Origin: Coenobita brevimanus
Taxonomy: Eukaryota; Arthropoda; Malacostraca; Decapoda; Coenobitidae
Direction of reading: 5' to 3'
Assembly (NCBI GenBank): GCA_032717465.1
Contig: CM064690.1
Span: 25,891,653 to 25,955,652, forward strand
Length of the DNA: 64,000 nt
Shown here: in pieces, positions 1 to 14,282 of the stretch
Layout: each line of letters opens with the position of its first letter
Numbering within the stretch: the stretch's first letter is position 1
The notes under the pieces: model-generated
Seen by the model: the letters and a program-made list of their open reading frames with translations, nothing else
What the model was told of the DNA's origin: nothing
The model's database searches: none
Position numbers and translations under genes: made by a program

Positions 1-535
1 GAGGAAAAATGATGGGGAGGAAGAGAATGATGAAGAAAAAGATGAAGAGGAGGGTGACGAGGATGAAGTGGAAGGGGAAAAAAAGAGGAAAAAGTGGACG
101 AGGAAAATTAAGAACAAGTTGAAGAAGAGGAAGAGGAGAGTGAAGTGTAAAGTCTATGAAAAGGGTGAATATTAATGTGCAGACACGCAAACTGAATAGC
201 CAATGGAAAGGTGTTACGCAAGCAATGAAAATACAAACCATAATTACAGGTAAATGGATCAGGTAGATGTAATTAACCGTTTTAATATTTTTCGTCCTAC
301 TTGCAGCTTATTTCAGGTAGTTCAATGACTGGAAAAGACACTACTAAGGCTCGACATCCATTCCACAGCACTTCCTCGTGACTAGCACCATATTCTAGTG
401 TTAATCTCTACACGAATAATGAAGGAGGTAAAATGAAGGAAGGAGAGGAAATGAGGAGGAAGAGGAGAGGCAGAGAGAGAGAGAGAGAGAGAGAGAGGAA
501 ACGGGGAGGGAAAGATCTAGTGTTACATCCTTCTA
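1..535 (+). other. Purine-rich start, mixed sequence and (GA)n
   Basis: 1-160 is GA/GGA-rich; 160-420 is mixed and holds a family B fragment; (GA)n at 474-497. Confidence 0.7.
370..411 (-). repeat. Family B fragment
   Basis: CACTTCCTCGTGACTAGCAC and ATATTCTAGTGTTAATCTC are the reverse of the family B core. Confidence 0.75.
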
Positions 536-1387
536 GTGTTATGTTATTGTGAGAGGAAGTCAAGAGTACACCTTCCCTCTTGGCCCCTTCCTGTTCCTCC
601 TCTTATTAATCTCTCTCTCTCTCTCTCTCTCTCTCGTTCCATTCATTTCTTTTCCTCTTTGATTCTTTTTTCACTTTTTTTCAGTCTTTCTCCATCACGC
701 CTCTTCCGTTTCCCTTCTCTTCCTCTTTCCTCCCTTCCCTCTGCCTCCCTTTCCTTCTCTCCCTTCCTCCGCCCCTCCCTACCCCTATACATTCCTCTCC
801 TCTCCTCCCTACATTCCTCCCTTTTCTCTCCCTTCCTCCCTCCCAACATTCCTCCCTTTCTCCCTACAATCCTCCCTCCCCCTAACATTCCCAAGTCTCC
901 CTTCTTCCCTCCTTCCCTCCCTCCTACATACCTCCCTCTCTTCTTCCCTCCTCCCCACATTCCTCCCTCTCTCCCTCCCACCCCTCTATCATTCTCTGTT
1001 CTCCCTCCCTTTATACATCTCTCTCTCCCTCCTTCCTTCCTTCATTACGTCCCTCCCTCCTTTCCGCCCCTCCTCTCTCTCTCTCTCTCTCTTTTCCTTC
1101 TTTCTTTCCTCCATTTCTCTTTTTCATTCTCTCCTTTACTCTGTCTTTCCTCATTCTTACTCTCTCCTTCCTTTCATCTTTCTCTCTCTCTCTTTCTCCT
1201 TTTCCCTCCCTTCTCTCTGCCTTTCCTCCCTCTTACTCTCTTCCTCCTCCCTTCCTCTGCTCTCTCTCTCCCCTTTCACTACATTCTCTCTCTCCCTCCC
1301 TCCCTAGCTCCCCTCTCCCCCTCCCCCATACTATTTTCACCTCCACTTGTTGCTCCTCCTTCCATTAACGCCATTTTTTCTCATTGT

Positions 1388-1419
<32 letters not shown>

Positions 1420-1813
1420 CTTCATAAAATAAGAGAAGGAAGTAATGCAAATAAAAGAGAAACAAAAAGATGGAAGGGAAGGAAGGAAGAAGGAAGAGAA
1501 GGAAAAGAAGGAGAGTGAGACGTAGAGGATGAAAGGAAGGAGGGAAGGGAGGGAGAGGAAGAAGGAAGGGAGGGAGAGGAAGAAGGAAGGGAGGGAGAAG
1601 GAGAGGAGAGAAGAGAAGAGGAGAGAAGAGAAGAGAAGAGAGAGAGAGAGAGAGAGAGAGAATTGCTTTTCCGGTGTTCCTTTCCTCCCCTCTCCTTTAT
1701 TCCTTCTCTCTCTCTCTCTCTCTCCTTTGTCTCGTCTGTATCTAATTACCTTTTCTCTCTCCCTTTGCCCTAATATTTCTCCTTTTTCTTTTTCGTCACG
1801 TTATAATCCCTCT

Positions 1814-1848
<35 letters not shown>

Positions 1849-1850
1849 AG
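536..1850 (+). repeat. Polypyrimidine tract, a purine block, then pyrimidines again
   Basis: 590-1425 is CT-rich (CTCCCTCC, (CT)n), 1430-1662 is GGAAGGGA-rich with (GA)n 1640-1661, 1663-1850 is CT-rich with (CT)n 1818-1847. The 298-codon frame is an artefact of the tract. Confidence 0.92.
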
Positions 1851-1923
1851 GAGGACGTGGTGCTTCAGGATAACAGGTTCTTACTCACTCCTTCCTTTTT
1901 TATCTCGCTTCTTCCTTCCCTCT

Positions 1924-2045
1924 ACGATCAACAACAACAACAACAACAATAATAATAATAATAATAATAGATGTGGTGGAGGTAGTAGTAGTAGTAGTAG
2001 TAGAGGTAGTAGCAGCAGTAGTTGTAGTAGTAGTAGTAGCAGCAG
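1924..2045 (+). repeat. (CAA)n(TAA)n(GTA)n compound microsatellite
   Basis: CAACAA from 1929, TAATAA from 1949, then GTA/GCA triplets from 1982 to 2045. Confidence 0.95.
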
Positions 2046-3050
2046 TAAAATATGCACACATAATTTGCTACAACAAAAAGCAAACGATTATAAAAAAAAA
2101 ATGAAAGACATCATCATTTTTAACAACAATTCACGATGATGGTCAAGTTTAGCAGACAGACTGGAGGACCTATTCTGACTAGTAACCAAGGAGATCCAGT
2201 CCCATCTTATAACTAGCCCTTCGAATTTCAGTCAATATACTAGCTCCGTAAGTCGGCCAGTTCTATCATATGAAAAAAAAAAATATATGGTTCCCAAGGG
2301 CCATTTATTGGGACTTATATTTTTCATTTTCCACGTTAATTACTGTGATGTTCATGAAGGGCTAATTAACTCACTAATATAGCACTCGTAAAGGCTGGGA
2401 AAGTACAGTAATTATAGTAGCCTGGTTAAGGTGTACACAGACGCTAAAGCTGGTTATAGAATGTACACAGAAAGGATCAGTGATGTTGATATATGTAAGT
2501 GTCAGGTAAAATGCTGAATGAGATGTTTAATGAGATGATGTTTAATGAGATGCTTAATGAGATGATGTTTAATGAGTCACAATATTACTTACACACGGAA
2601 TATCCCAGATCCCCTTTCACCACCAAAGAGTGGGTTGATTATATTTAACTACTGTACACGAAAATGATGGGTGTCAACGAGATATGTGATATAAAGGATT
2701 CAACATTACCTTATATAATTCAGCAGAGCGCACTTGGAATATGCAGGGCAGTTCTGTTTACCATACCTGAGGAGAGAGAGAGAGTCTTATATTAAAGAAA
2801 AGAAGCTATGGCAGTAATTGTAGGTTTAAGGGTCCTGTGCAATTAAATCTATTTCTAATTCTCTCGGGTTCCCATGACTCACTCTCAGCTGAACAAAATC
2901 GTCTGGCGTCAGCTGGAATACACTACAGAGGGGTCCCGAACAAGACAACTGCGCCGGACGATTTTACTCAGCTCGCGGGGGATTTGAGAGTTCAGGGACA
3001 CGGATATGTTATAAAGAGTAGATTCAAAATATTATCTCTACCACGACTAA
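2046..3050 (+). other. Mixed sequence with two facing family A arms
   Basis: TTTAATGAGATGATG direct repeats at 2516-2575. Family A arms at 2887-2906 (AGCTGAACAAAATCGTCTGG) and 2954-2973 (CCGGACGATTTTACTCAGCT). No gene recognised. Confidence 0.7.
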
Positions 3051-3056
3051 ATGGGG

Positions 3057-4300
3057 GGCTCTTTTACTCTCTCTCTCTCGCTCTCTCTCTCTCTCCTTTA
3101 TCACCCTCTCCCTCTTCTACACATCTCAGAGAATAATGGCTCAATTGCCGTTCTTAACCTCTTCCCAGTCTTATCATATTTCCTTCTCCCTTTCAGTCTC
3201 TCTCTCTCCCCTTCCTCCTCTCTCCTCTTTCCCTCTCGTCCTTTCCTCTCTTTCCTCTTACCAGTTTCATTTCCTCCTTTTGTTTTAGCTTTCTTCTTTT
3301 CCTTAAGTCTTTTCGTTCCTCCCTCCCCCGCCTTTTTCTTTTTCTTCTACTTCATCTCCTCTTCCTCCTCCTCCTTCACTTCTTCTTCTTCTTTCTCTTC
3401 CTCCTCCTCCTCCTTCTCCTTTCCTTCTTCTTCTTTCTCTTCCGTCTTTAATTTCTCTTCTTCCTTCTTCTCACTCCATCCTCTTCCTTTTCTTCGTCTG
3501 TTTTCCCTTTCCTCTGTCGTTCCTACCCTCTCTTTTCTTTTCATATTTCTTCCTCTTTCATCCTCTCCTCCCTCCTTCATTCTGTTTCCTTCCTTCTCTC
3601 TTTCTTTTTTCCTCTTTCTTCCACTCTTTTCCATTCTCCTTCCTCCTCTCTTTCTTCCCTTTCCTCTCTCTTTCTTTCTTTTCCACCTCTTCCTTCTCTT
3701 TGTTACTCCTCTAATTCTTATTTCCTCTTAGTTTTTTCCTTCTTTCGCTTCTTTCCCCGTCACTCTCTTCTTTCCTCTTTTTCCTTTCTCTTGCCACATG
3801 CGTCTTCTCCCCTTCTTTCTCATATTCTGTCTTCCTCCTCCTCTTCTTCTTCTTCTTCATTTTCTTCTTCTTCCTCTTCTTTCCCTATTTCTCTTTCATT
3901 ATTCTCTTTCTACTCCTTTCCATTTTCTCGCCTTTCTTCTTCCTCTTTCACTCTCTTTCCTTCCTTCCTCCTCCATCGTTCTCATCCCTTCCTGACTCCC
4001 TTTTCCATTTCTTCTTTTCCTCTTCTCTCCTTCACTTCCTTCTCCTCTTCCTTCTTCCCATTCGCTCTTCTTTCTTCTCTATCATTCTTCCAGTCCTTCT
4101 CTTTTCTTTATCTTTCGTTTCCTACCCTTTATTCTCTCTCTCTCTCTCTCTCTTCTTCAACTCTCCTTTTCTCGAAATCTCCCTCCCTACATCTCCATTT
4201 CTCCTTCCTTCCATCCATCTCTCCTTCTCTCCCTCTCCTTCTCTCCATCTTTCCTTCCTTCCCTCCCTCACACTCCATATATTAATAAGCATAATCCTCC
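3057..4300 (+). repeat. Polypyrimidine tract, about 1.2 kb
   Basis: CTTCCTCC-rich with (CT)n at 3066-3096 and 4131-4153; S/F/P-only frames. Confidence 0.92.
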
Positions 4301-4364
4301 AATTTCTCGTCACTCTCACCTTCTCACTTCCTATTACTTGACTTCCTTCCTCCCTGACTCCTCT

Positions 4365-5400
<1,036 letters not shown>

Positions 5401-5639
5401 GATAGATAGAAACAACTCATTTTCCTCCACCAATTTCTTGTACCATTAATTTCACCCCTTTCATGTGATTTTTTTTTTTTCGAACTGAAGGGGTTATAAA
5501 TAGCCCTAATTAACCCCTTCAGCACGAGGTCCTTCTTATGCTGAATAAAATCGTCTGGAGGTAGTCAGGAAGTGTTTAATTTATAGACATCGATGGCTTG
5601 TGTTTTCTCGTTTGTATGTTTTATCTGTGTTTGAGATGG

Positions 5640-5727
<88 letters not shown>

Positions 5728-5966
5728 CATAAAAGTTGATTAAAAAGGATTACAAGTTTCCGGATCCTGCCCCCGCCATTTATAACAACGCAGAAAAAAT
5801 AGGGCTAAGAAATTGATGATGATGATGATGATGATGATTAGAAAGAAGAAATGGTGGTGGTGGTGGTGGTGGTGGTGGTGGTGGTGGTGGTGATAATGAT
5901 GATGACGATGATGATGATGATGATGATGATGATGAGTAGGAGGAGGAAATGGTGGTGGTGGTGGTA

Positions 5967-6019
<53 letters not shown>

Positions 6020-6095
6020 GATTAGGAGGAGGAAATGGTGGTGGTGGTGGTGGTGGTGGTGGTGGTGGTGGTGGTGGTGGTGGTGGTGGTGGTGG

Positions 6096-6161
<66 letters not shown>

Positions 6162-6170
6162 CCACTTTCC
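5401..6170 (+). repeat. Family A piece, (CA)n(CT)n, and long GAT/GGT triplet block
   Basis: 5480-5560: GAAGGGGTTATAAATAGCCC, TTAACCCCTTCAGCACGAGG and arm GCTGAATAAAATCGTCTGG (5540-5558). (CA)n 5644-5693, (CT)n 5693-5727. 5814-6160: alternating (GAT)n and (GGT)n, read as polyhistidine on the minus strand. Confidence 0.93.
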
Positions 6171-7105
6171 ACATCAACCCAAGCCCATTTTCTAAGTGGC
6201 CCAGGATGTCACGCAGCGCATTCTTCTCACCGCTTTAGTCTGCCTCTTAAACCTTAACACTATTTTATTTACGTGACCTTAATATCGACCGGGTTTGGCA
6301 TAAATAGCACAGAAGGGGATGTTCAGGTGAAAATGTGGGGAATAAATCGCCACGGGAGAGGTGTTAGGGAATCTGCAGAGTCATTTATATTACGGCCATC
6401 AAATCTCGGGGAAAGACATGTTGATTTTATTCAGGCTGACGTGAGACGATTTCGCTCAGCACTAGAAACCCCTCCAGATAGACATAGATAAATAGACAGA
6501 TAGATAGATGGATAGATAGATAGAATGATAGATGGATAGATAGGTAGATAGATAAATATATAAATAAAAAATAAATTCTTAGAAAATTTAGGCAAAGGTC
6601 AAGGCCACGGGGAAAGGTCAAAGGTAATGGTCATTAGACGAAAGAAATTCAGTAAACAAAATATCTCCAAAAAATATCTCCAAAAATACCTCCAAAATAT
6701 ATCTCAAAAAATATCCCCAAAAATATCTCAAAAAATATCTTTAAAAAATATCTCAAAAAAATATCCCCAAAAATATCTTCAAAAAATATCCCCAAAAATA
6801 TCTTCAAAAAATATCCCCAAAAATATCTTCAAAAATAGGTCCAAAAAATATCTTCAAAAAATATCCCCAAAAATATCTCAAAAAATATCTCCAAAAAAGG
6901 TCTTCAAAAAATATATCCAAATGCTGAATAAAATCGTCTAGTAACAGCAGGAGATAAACACGTCATCGGTCTGAAGGGATTAAATGGGGATTAGGGGGAT
7001 TATTCTTGTAGTAGTAGTGGGATTTAGGATTTTTTTTTTTTTACCTTAGCCTTTTAAGGAAAAAAAAAAGAAGTCAATCTCAGCTGTATAAAATCGTCTG
7101 GAGAG
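6171..7105 (+). repeat. Family A arms, GATA repeat and AAAAATATCYCC array
   Basis: Arm at 6444-6460 (AGACGATTTCGCTCAGC), (GATA)n 6478-6560, 12-bp array AAAAATATCTCC 6657-6915, arms at 6923-6939 and 7082-7101. Confidence 0.88.
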
Positions 7106-7109
7106 CGAA

Positions 7110-7161
<52 letters not shown>

Positions 7162-7450
7162 TTCCCGCCTCTCTAAGAAATTACTCACTCTAAGCCAACC
7201 TTCTGAGAGCACTTAAAAAAAAAGAGAAAAAAAAAAGAAAATACCTTGAACATTTCTGAACAATTACCGCCTCCCACACACTCTCCCTCACCTCCTCCTC
7301 CTCCTCCTTCTTCTCCTCCTCCTTCCTCTCCTTCTCCTCCTCCTCCTCCTCCTCCTCACAAGCTCATCCCACTCAAGCTTATGTCGAGAAGCCACGGAAT
7401 TTAAGTTTAATGTTCAATCTTTTTCCATGTGTGATTTTGGGGTAATGCTG

Positions 7451-7497
<47 letters not shown>

Positions 7498-8131
7498 GTA
7501 GACGTGAGTGAGTATTCTTCTTCGTTGAGGATTATTCATGTTCTTGTTCTTGTTCTTCGTCTTCTTCGTCCTCTTTTTCTCCTGTTCTCTTTCTCCCTCT
7601 TTCTTACTCTTACACTACTTCTCCCTCTCCTCCTCCTCCTCCTCCTCTTCTTCTCTTCTTCCTCCTCCTCATCTTTTTCTTCCTCTTCTTCCTCCTCCTC
7701 GTCATTTTTCTTCCTCTTCCTCTTCTTCATTGTCATAATACCAATCCTTCCACTGTTATGTAGGGTAATTCCAAGGTTTAACAATACCATACACAGTTCT
7801 ATTTCTCTATACCGGAAGTGACAGAAGGGTAGATAGATAGAAAGTAGATAAAGAGGGCAAAGAGGATGGTCGTAAAAGACTTCATAGCAAAGAGGGCTTC
7901 ACCTTTCATTCACCTTCCTCACCAGACCTATGCATTCCTCGTTACATCTAGCTATCTATTTATGTCTATCTATCTACCCATTCATCCATCTATCTATCTG
8001 CCTACCTACCCACCTCTCTACTACCTATCTATCCACCTATATCTATCTATCTATCTGCACACATGGGTAGAGAAAACAGACTTTGTTGTGTGGACGGCGG
8101 GAGACACTACGTTAAGTTTGTACTGATTGAT

Positions 8132-8182
<51 letters not shown>

Positions 8183-8188
8183 GTGTGT
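7106..8188 (+). repeat. Microsatellites: (CA)n, CTCCTC, (CT)n, TCTA, (GT)n
   Basis: (CA)n 7111-7159, (CTC)n 7287-7357, (CT)n 7452-7493, pyrimidine-rich 7540-7730, CTATCTAC repeats 7950-8060, (GT)n 8131-8188. Confidence 0.9.
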
Positions 8189-8900
8189 GAATCCAAGCTA
8201 GAGTGCAAGTGAGTCCAAGCTAGAGTGCGAGTGAGTCCAAGCCAGAGTGCAAGTGAGTCCAAGATAAAGTGCGAGTTCAAGCTAGAGTGCGAGTGAGTCC
8301 AAGATAAAGTGCGAGTTCAAGCTAGAGTGCGAGTGAGTCCAAGATAAAGTGCGAGTTCAAGCTAGAGTGCGAGTGAGTCCAAGATAAAGTGCGAGTGAGT
8401 CCAAGCTAGAATGCAAGTGAGTTCAAGATAGAGTGCGAGTGAGTCCAAGCTAGAGTGCGAGTGAGTCCAAGCTAGAGTGCGAGTGAGAGTGCGAGTTAGT
8501 CCAAGCTAAAGTGCGAGTTCAAGCTAGTGCGAGTGAGTCCAAGCTAGGGTGCGAGTGAGTCCAAGCTAGAGTGCGAGTGAGTCCAAGCTAGAGTGCGAGT
8601 GAGAGTGCGAGTTAGTCCAAGCTAAAGTGCGAGTTCAAGCTAGTGCGAGTGAGTCCAAGCTAGGGTGCGAGTGAGTCCAAGCTAGAGTGCGAGTGAGTTC
8701 AAGCTAGAGTGCGAGTGAGTCCAAGGTAGAATGCGAGTGAGTTCAAGCTAGAATGCAAGTGAGTTCAAGATAGAGTGCGAGTGAGTCCAAGCTAAAGTGC
8801 GAGTTCAAGCTAGAGAGAGAGTGAGTTCAAGCTAGAGTGCGAGTGAAAGCTATAGTGCGAGTTCAAGCTAGAGTGCGAGTGAGTCCAAGAGTGCGAGTGG
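8189..8900 (+). repeat. 22-bp minisatellite with higher-order structure
   Basis: About 32 units around GAGTCCAAGCTAGAGTGCGA plus GT. A 40-bp sub-array (AAGATAAAGT at 8261, 8301, 8341, 8381) and a roughly 116-bp duplicated block (8481 and 8597) show higher-order amplification. Confidence 0.95.
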
Positions 8901-9068
8901 CTGATGAGCGTCTTGAGATGAACTGCGGCTGTGAGATAAGTCTGGGGAAAGATGGAAAGATGAGGGAGTCCAATTCAAAGATGATCTAGGACGAGATTAG
9001 AGTCCTACGTAAGTCTGGCTCCAAGATAGGGCGAGTCAAGGAAGCTAATCCCAGTTGAAGGATTTTGG

Positions 9069-9138
<70 letters not shown>

Positions 9139-9818
9139 TCCACACCTCACTGTACCCAAACTCTCCACTTCACTACTGTCTGAGGTACAAATCCGTCTTT
9201 CGTTTTTTCAAAGTTTAATTCGCTGACTTTCAAAACCAATAAAGTGTGTGTAACAAAACATAAACAAATAAATAAATCCTGACTGTAATGGGCGTGGTCT
9301 TGGCGATTTAAAGGAAAGACTTAAAGGATGTGGGGAAAGTCAGGATTAGCGTTGGTTTTAGTCCTTCCTTAAATCATGACTTCGTTCAAGATTTATTTTA
9401 CATCGTCACATCCACAAATATGAAAAAGAAAGAGGAGAAGAAGAAGAGGAAGAATAAGAACAAGAACAAGAAGAGGAGGAGGAGGAGGATAAGAAAAAGA
9501 AAAGAAGAAGAAGAAGAAGAAGAAGAAGAAGAGGAGGAGGAGGAGAAGAAGAAGGAGGAGGAAGAGGAGAAAAAGTAGAAGAAGAAGAATTTAGGCATTA
9601 TCTTTGAGAGGCTGGCCCGTTACACCTACACACCAGCACCACCTCTCTCAGCTGAAATGAAATGATCTCACGTTGACTGGAACAGCATGCTAGAGTTGTC
9701 CGAACGATGAAAGGGTCAAGTATCATATGAAAATACAATACGATCGTTCATATTTATACCTTAATGAAAAAAAAATCCACCACGTTCCTTCTCTCTTCCA
9801 AAGCGTCTCAGGTTCACA

Positions 9819-9825
<7 letters not shown>
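8901..9825 (+). other. Mixed sequence with (CA)n and GAA/GAG triplets
   Basis: (GC)(CA)n 9067-9135; AAGAAGAAGAGG-rich 9420-9592. No gene recognised. Confidence 0.75.
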
Positions 9826-9860
<35 letters not shown>

Positions 9861-10559
9861 CCTCTCTCTTTCTCTCTCTCAGCTTTTTATTTCCCTCCCC
9901 TCATCTTTCTCTCACCTCCTTCCTTCCTTCCTTTCTTCAGCTTCAGTAATTTTCAACCACATAATTCATTTCCCTCTTCACGCTGCTCACTCCCCTTTGT
10001 CATTCATTTCTTTTCATTCAGTCTTTTCATCTCATCATTCCCCATCGTCTTCCTTCGTTTCCTCCTCTCGTATGCTCATCTTCATCTCCTCCCCTTCATC
10101 TTCTTTCTCTTCCTCTTCACTTCCTATGTAGTTCATATTCTCTTCTCCTTCTCTACCCTCTTTCCTCCTAATTCTCCTCTATTATGTCTGTTTATCATCT
10201 TCCTTCTTCCTCTTTCGCTTATTCTTCCCCACTTCCCTTTCCTTTACCTCATTATTCTCCCCTCTTTTCCTATTACCTTCTTCCTTTTTTTCCTCTCCCA
10301 CCCTTGCCTTTCCATAATTTTCTTCCTTCACCACTCTTTCCCCTTTCCTCTTCCTCCTTCCACCTCCTCACCTCTCATTAGTCTCCCCATCTCTGTCGTT
10401 CTTTCTTCCTTTTTCTTTATGCTTTTCTGTCTTCCTACGTCCTTTTCTGCTCTTAATCCCTCCTCCTCTTCTCTACTCTCTTCCTTTCAATCTTTCTTCT
10501 TCCCTCATTTCTCACTTTCTTTAATTTTTTCTCTCAATCTATCCTCTTCTCTCCCACTC

Positions 10560-10614
<55 letters not shown>

Positions 10615-11008
10615 TTTTACCTTCTACTCATCCTTCCATTTTTCTTCGTTCATCATTCTCGCTTCCCCTCCTTTTCTCCTCTTCTGTATTTTTTTTTTCA
10701 TTCTCTTTCCCTTTATTTCCTTTATTCATTTCCTCTAAAATCCCCTTATTTATCATTTTAATTCGTCTTTACTTTTTCTTCCTTATTATCTCAGTTTATC
10801 CTCTCTTTCCTGGTCTAGCTTTTCTTCTCTTTTTTAAATCCTTCTTCATTTCTCTTCTCACCAGCTCTTCGTTTTACTCTCTCTCTTTATTTTCACTATT
10901 TTTCAAGGTCTGTTTAGTATTACCTTCTCCTCTTGCAATTCCTTCAGTCTTTCCTTCTTATCTCTCTCTCTCTCTCTTCGCATTCTGTTCGTCCGTCCGT
11001 CCGTCTGC

Positions 11009-11039
<31 letters not shown>

Positions 11040-11262
11040 CCTCTTCCTTCCCGTCTGTCTTAGCTCTTTTCCTCCCTAACCCCACTATCATCTTTTCCTT
11101 CACTGCTGTCTTCCTCTCTTCCTCTTCTTCCATCTATTCCTCCCATTTTACCTCCTCTTTTTCCTCTTTTTTCTTCATTCACCATCCTGTTGCTTTTGTC
11201 TATTTCCTCTTTCGTCTGTCTTTACATTTTTCTTCATCCACTTTAATTTTTCTTCTTTCTTT
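9826..11262 (+). repeat. Polypyrimidine tract, about 1.4 kb
   Basis: (CT)n 9820-9853 and 10563-10610, otherwise CTTCCTTT-rich to 11260. Confidence 0.92.
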
Positions 11263-11525
11263 AACTATCTATCTATCTATCTATCTATAGCCCGACGCCC
11301 TAATCCCGCAAAGGGTGGCCGCAGACAAAACGCCTCCAAGTCACTCTGTCACCCACCATTTGACTCCCCTCCCCCCAACTCACCCCCCCCCTCCCTCATA
11401 TACCTCTCAACTCCATCCCTCCACCTCATCCTCGGTCTACCCCTCCCTCTCCCTCCCTCCACCTCACCTACATACACCCTCTTAGTCAGTCTTTCATTCT
11501 CCATCCTCTCCACATGTCCAAACCA
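11263..11525 (-). repeat. Dispersed repeat (family E) with a TCTA tail, shared with 53380-53600
   Basis: (TCTA)n 11264-11288, then GCCCGACGCCCTAATCCCGC, GGGTGGCCGC, CACTCTGTCACC, TCCTCGGTCTACCCCTCC, CAGTCTTTCATTCTCCAT and ATGTCCAAACCA. The 53380-53600 copy has the same order of motifs (CACGCTGTCCCCC, CCTCGGTCTTCCCCTCC, CAGTCAATCTCC, ATGGCCAAAC). A GATA-type tail on one end suggests the 3' end of a retroelement in minus orientation. Confidence 0.7.
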
Positions 11526-12396
11526 TTTTCTTTAATTATTCTTTATTCATTATCAATCATCTTCCTTCCCTTCCCCCTCTCATATGCTTGTCCATCTTCA
11601 TTATCATCCCTAATTTCACCTTCCTTCTTTACTCTCTCTCTCTCTCTCTCTCTCTCATTTATTCAGTCAATTATTTCTCTATTACCTCTTCTTTCCTTCC
11701 TTCTTTCTTATGCACATTCCTTCCTTCCTTCGTCTCTGTCATACCACTTTCCTTCCTTCATTCTCTGCTCCCTGTTGCTCCTTCCTTCTATCTTTCCTTT
11801 TCCTCAAGCTTTCTCTGTTCTCTCTGTCACCTCTCCCTTCTTCCGCCATTCTGTCTTCTCTCTAACCTTTCTATCGCCTCTCCTACCACCTTTTTCTATC
11901 TCCTCTGTCTATCACCTCTCCCTTCTTCCGCCATTCTGTCTCTCTCTAACCTTTCTATCGCCTCTCCTACCACCTTTTTCTATCTCCTCTCATTTCTTCC
12001 GTCGCTCTGTCTTTTCCCTCCAATCTTCTTCCTTCATCCCGTCTGTCGCTTGTCCTCTTTTTTTCTTGTTTCTTCACTGTGTCTTTACCACCTCTTACCT
12101 CTTTATTAGAAATACTTCCTTTATTTTTATTACTCCTTGTGTTTCGTTTTACTCTCATTCTTTCCCACTGTCTTACTTCCCCTTTCCTTCTTTCTTTCTC
12201 TCCTTCCTTCCTACTTTCCTTGAATTTTCAGGACACTTCACTCATTTTGTCTCTCCTCCTCCTCCTCCTTCTTCTCCTCCTCAACATAAATATCCTCTCT
12301 CCATCTCCCTCTAACCCCCCCTTCTCTCTCTGTCTCCCCCCCCCCCGTTTCTTTTTCCTTCTCCTTGACCTCTTCATCTTTTTCCTCCACACAAAT

Positions 12397-12467
<71 letters not shown>

Positions 12468-12509
12468 TATTCACCTATCATCTTCTATTTTTCTTTCTAC
12501 CGCATCACT

Positions 12510-12588
<79 letters not shown>

Positions 12589-12600
12589 AAGAACAGCTAC
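11526..12600 (+). repeat. Polypyrimidine tract with long (CT)n
   Basis: (CT)n 11632-11657, 12401-12461, 12512-12585. A local duplication of about 98 bp occurs at 11830-11990 (CACCTCTCCCTTCTTCCGCC twice). Confidence 0.92.
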
Positions 12601-12797
12601 AGGGTGGTAAAAATTATGTTCCCGCGGTCTACTTGGCAGGGTGATAATTTCCGGGCCTCTAATTTCAGTGAGTGAGAGGTTATGGGGCGTGAGGAGGAGG
12701 AGGAGGAGCAGGAGGAGGAAGATGTGATGAAAAGGTTGATGATGATAATGGGTAGAGGTGAGAGGGGAGAGAACGTGGACTAAAGAAGAACGGAAAT

Positions 12798-12837
<40 letters not shown>

Positions 12838-12869
12838 GGATGAGGAGGAGGAGGAGGAGGAGAACAACA

Positions 12870-12909
<40 letters not shown>

Positions 12910-13241
12910 GTGGGATATTAATAAAGAAAATTAATATATATATATACAACTGGAAAAAATAAAGGGAAAGAGGAAGTGAGTAACGAAGATAAGAAAATGA
13001 TGATGATGATGATGATGATGATGACGATGAAAAACTGAAAACAATGATGACTGATGATAGAGGTGATGATAATGAAGATGAAGAAGATGAGAGGAGTGGG
13101 AAGATGAGGAGAAAAAGAGTAAGGAGGAGGAAGAAGAAGAATGGAGAAGGAGGTAAAATGACGATGGAGAAGGGAAAGATAAAGTTAGGAAGAAACATCA
13201 GAAGGAAAGAAAACGGAAGAGCGTAAAAATAAGAGGAATGG

Positions 13242-13290
<49 letters not shown>

Positions 13291-13505
13291 AATAATAATA
13301 ATGATGATAAAGAAAATAAGGACATGAAAGAGGAATGAAAAATAAAGCAAAAAAAGCAAGAGGAAGGGGAAGTTACCCTCTCATCTCCACAAAAAACGAG
13401 ACCCTCTCTTAATTATAGAGAAAATGGGAGTGGGGCTTCCTCACCTCACTCTAGCTCACTTTCTCTCATTTTCTCACTATCTTCCCGACTATCCCATTTA
13501 GCGGC
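12601..13505 (+). repeat. GGA, GAT, TAA triplet repeats and purine-rich DNA
   Basis: (GGA)n 12690-12720, (GAT)n 12799-12838, (TAA)n 12870-12908, (GAT)n 12995-13028, (TAA)n 13243-13286. Confidence 0.9.
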
Positions 13506-13513
13506 TCAATTAT

Positions 13514-13568
<55 letters not shown>

Positions 13569-13856
13569 ACGTTTCTTTCCCTTCTCATTCATTCATCACA
13601 TTCCCTTGCCATCCCCACACCCATTTCCCCCCCATCCACATCCCTGTCCATCCCCCGTTCCCTCTTTATCCCCACTCCCTCTCCAGCCCCACTCCCACCC
13701 ATCCCCATCCCTCCCATCCCACTCCCTCTCCCCAACCCCACTCCCTCATTATTTATATCAATCCCCCTTCGCCTCTAAGGTAGCCATATTTGCAGAAGAC
13801 ACGAATATAAGTGAAGAGGCAATTACCAAAGAGGACCCTGAAGAATCCATCCACAG

Positions 13857-13888
<32 letters not shown>

Positions 13889-14223
13889 TACTATTACTAC
13901 TACTACTAATACCTCTCCAAAAGCTGAAGGAAACGGTCTAGCAGCATCAAAACTAAAAATATAAATGGAACAGCAGATGAAACTTACCCACGTCGACGAA
14001 ATCATTTTTTTACCTGTTACCTCAAGATGATTTACCTTATTCTTAGGAGGGTCTCTGGGTGTCTTAAGTGGCTATAAAATCTTGCGTAAGAAGCCCTTAA
14101 GACGTGGGGTAAGAAGAGACTAAGGAAATTGTAACGGTGTGTTTCGAGTGATTTTTTTTTTTCTTGATGCCAAAATGAAGGACCCACAGCCGGCAAAACT
14201 GGTCCTGTTCCGAGAAGTATAAT

Positions 14224-14282
<59 letters not shown>

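Noticed and set aside
536..1432. 298-codon open frame rich in S, L, P, F
   Set aside because: It is a translation of a CT-rich tract; all similar frames over pyrimidine, (CA)n, (GA)n and (GAT)n repeats in the window were treated the same way.
5780..6172. Polyhistidine protein on the minus strand
   Set aside because: It is the (GAT)n/(GGT)n microsatellite read in one frame; the same occurs at 61061-61405.
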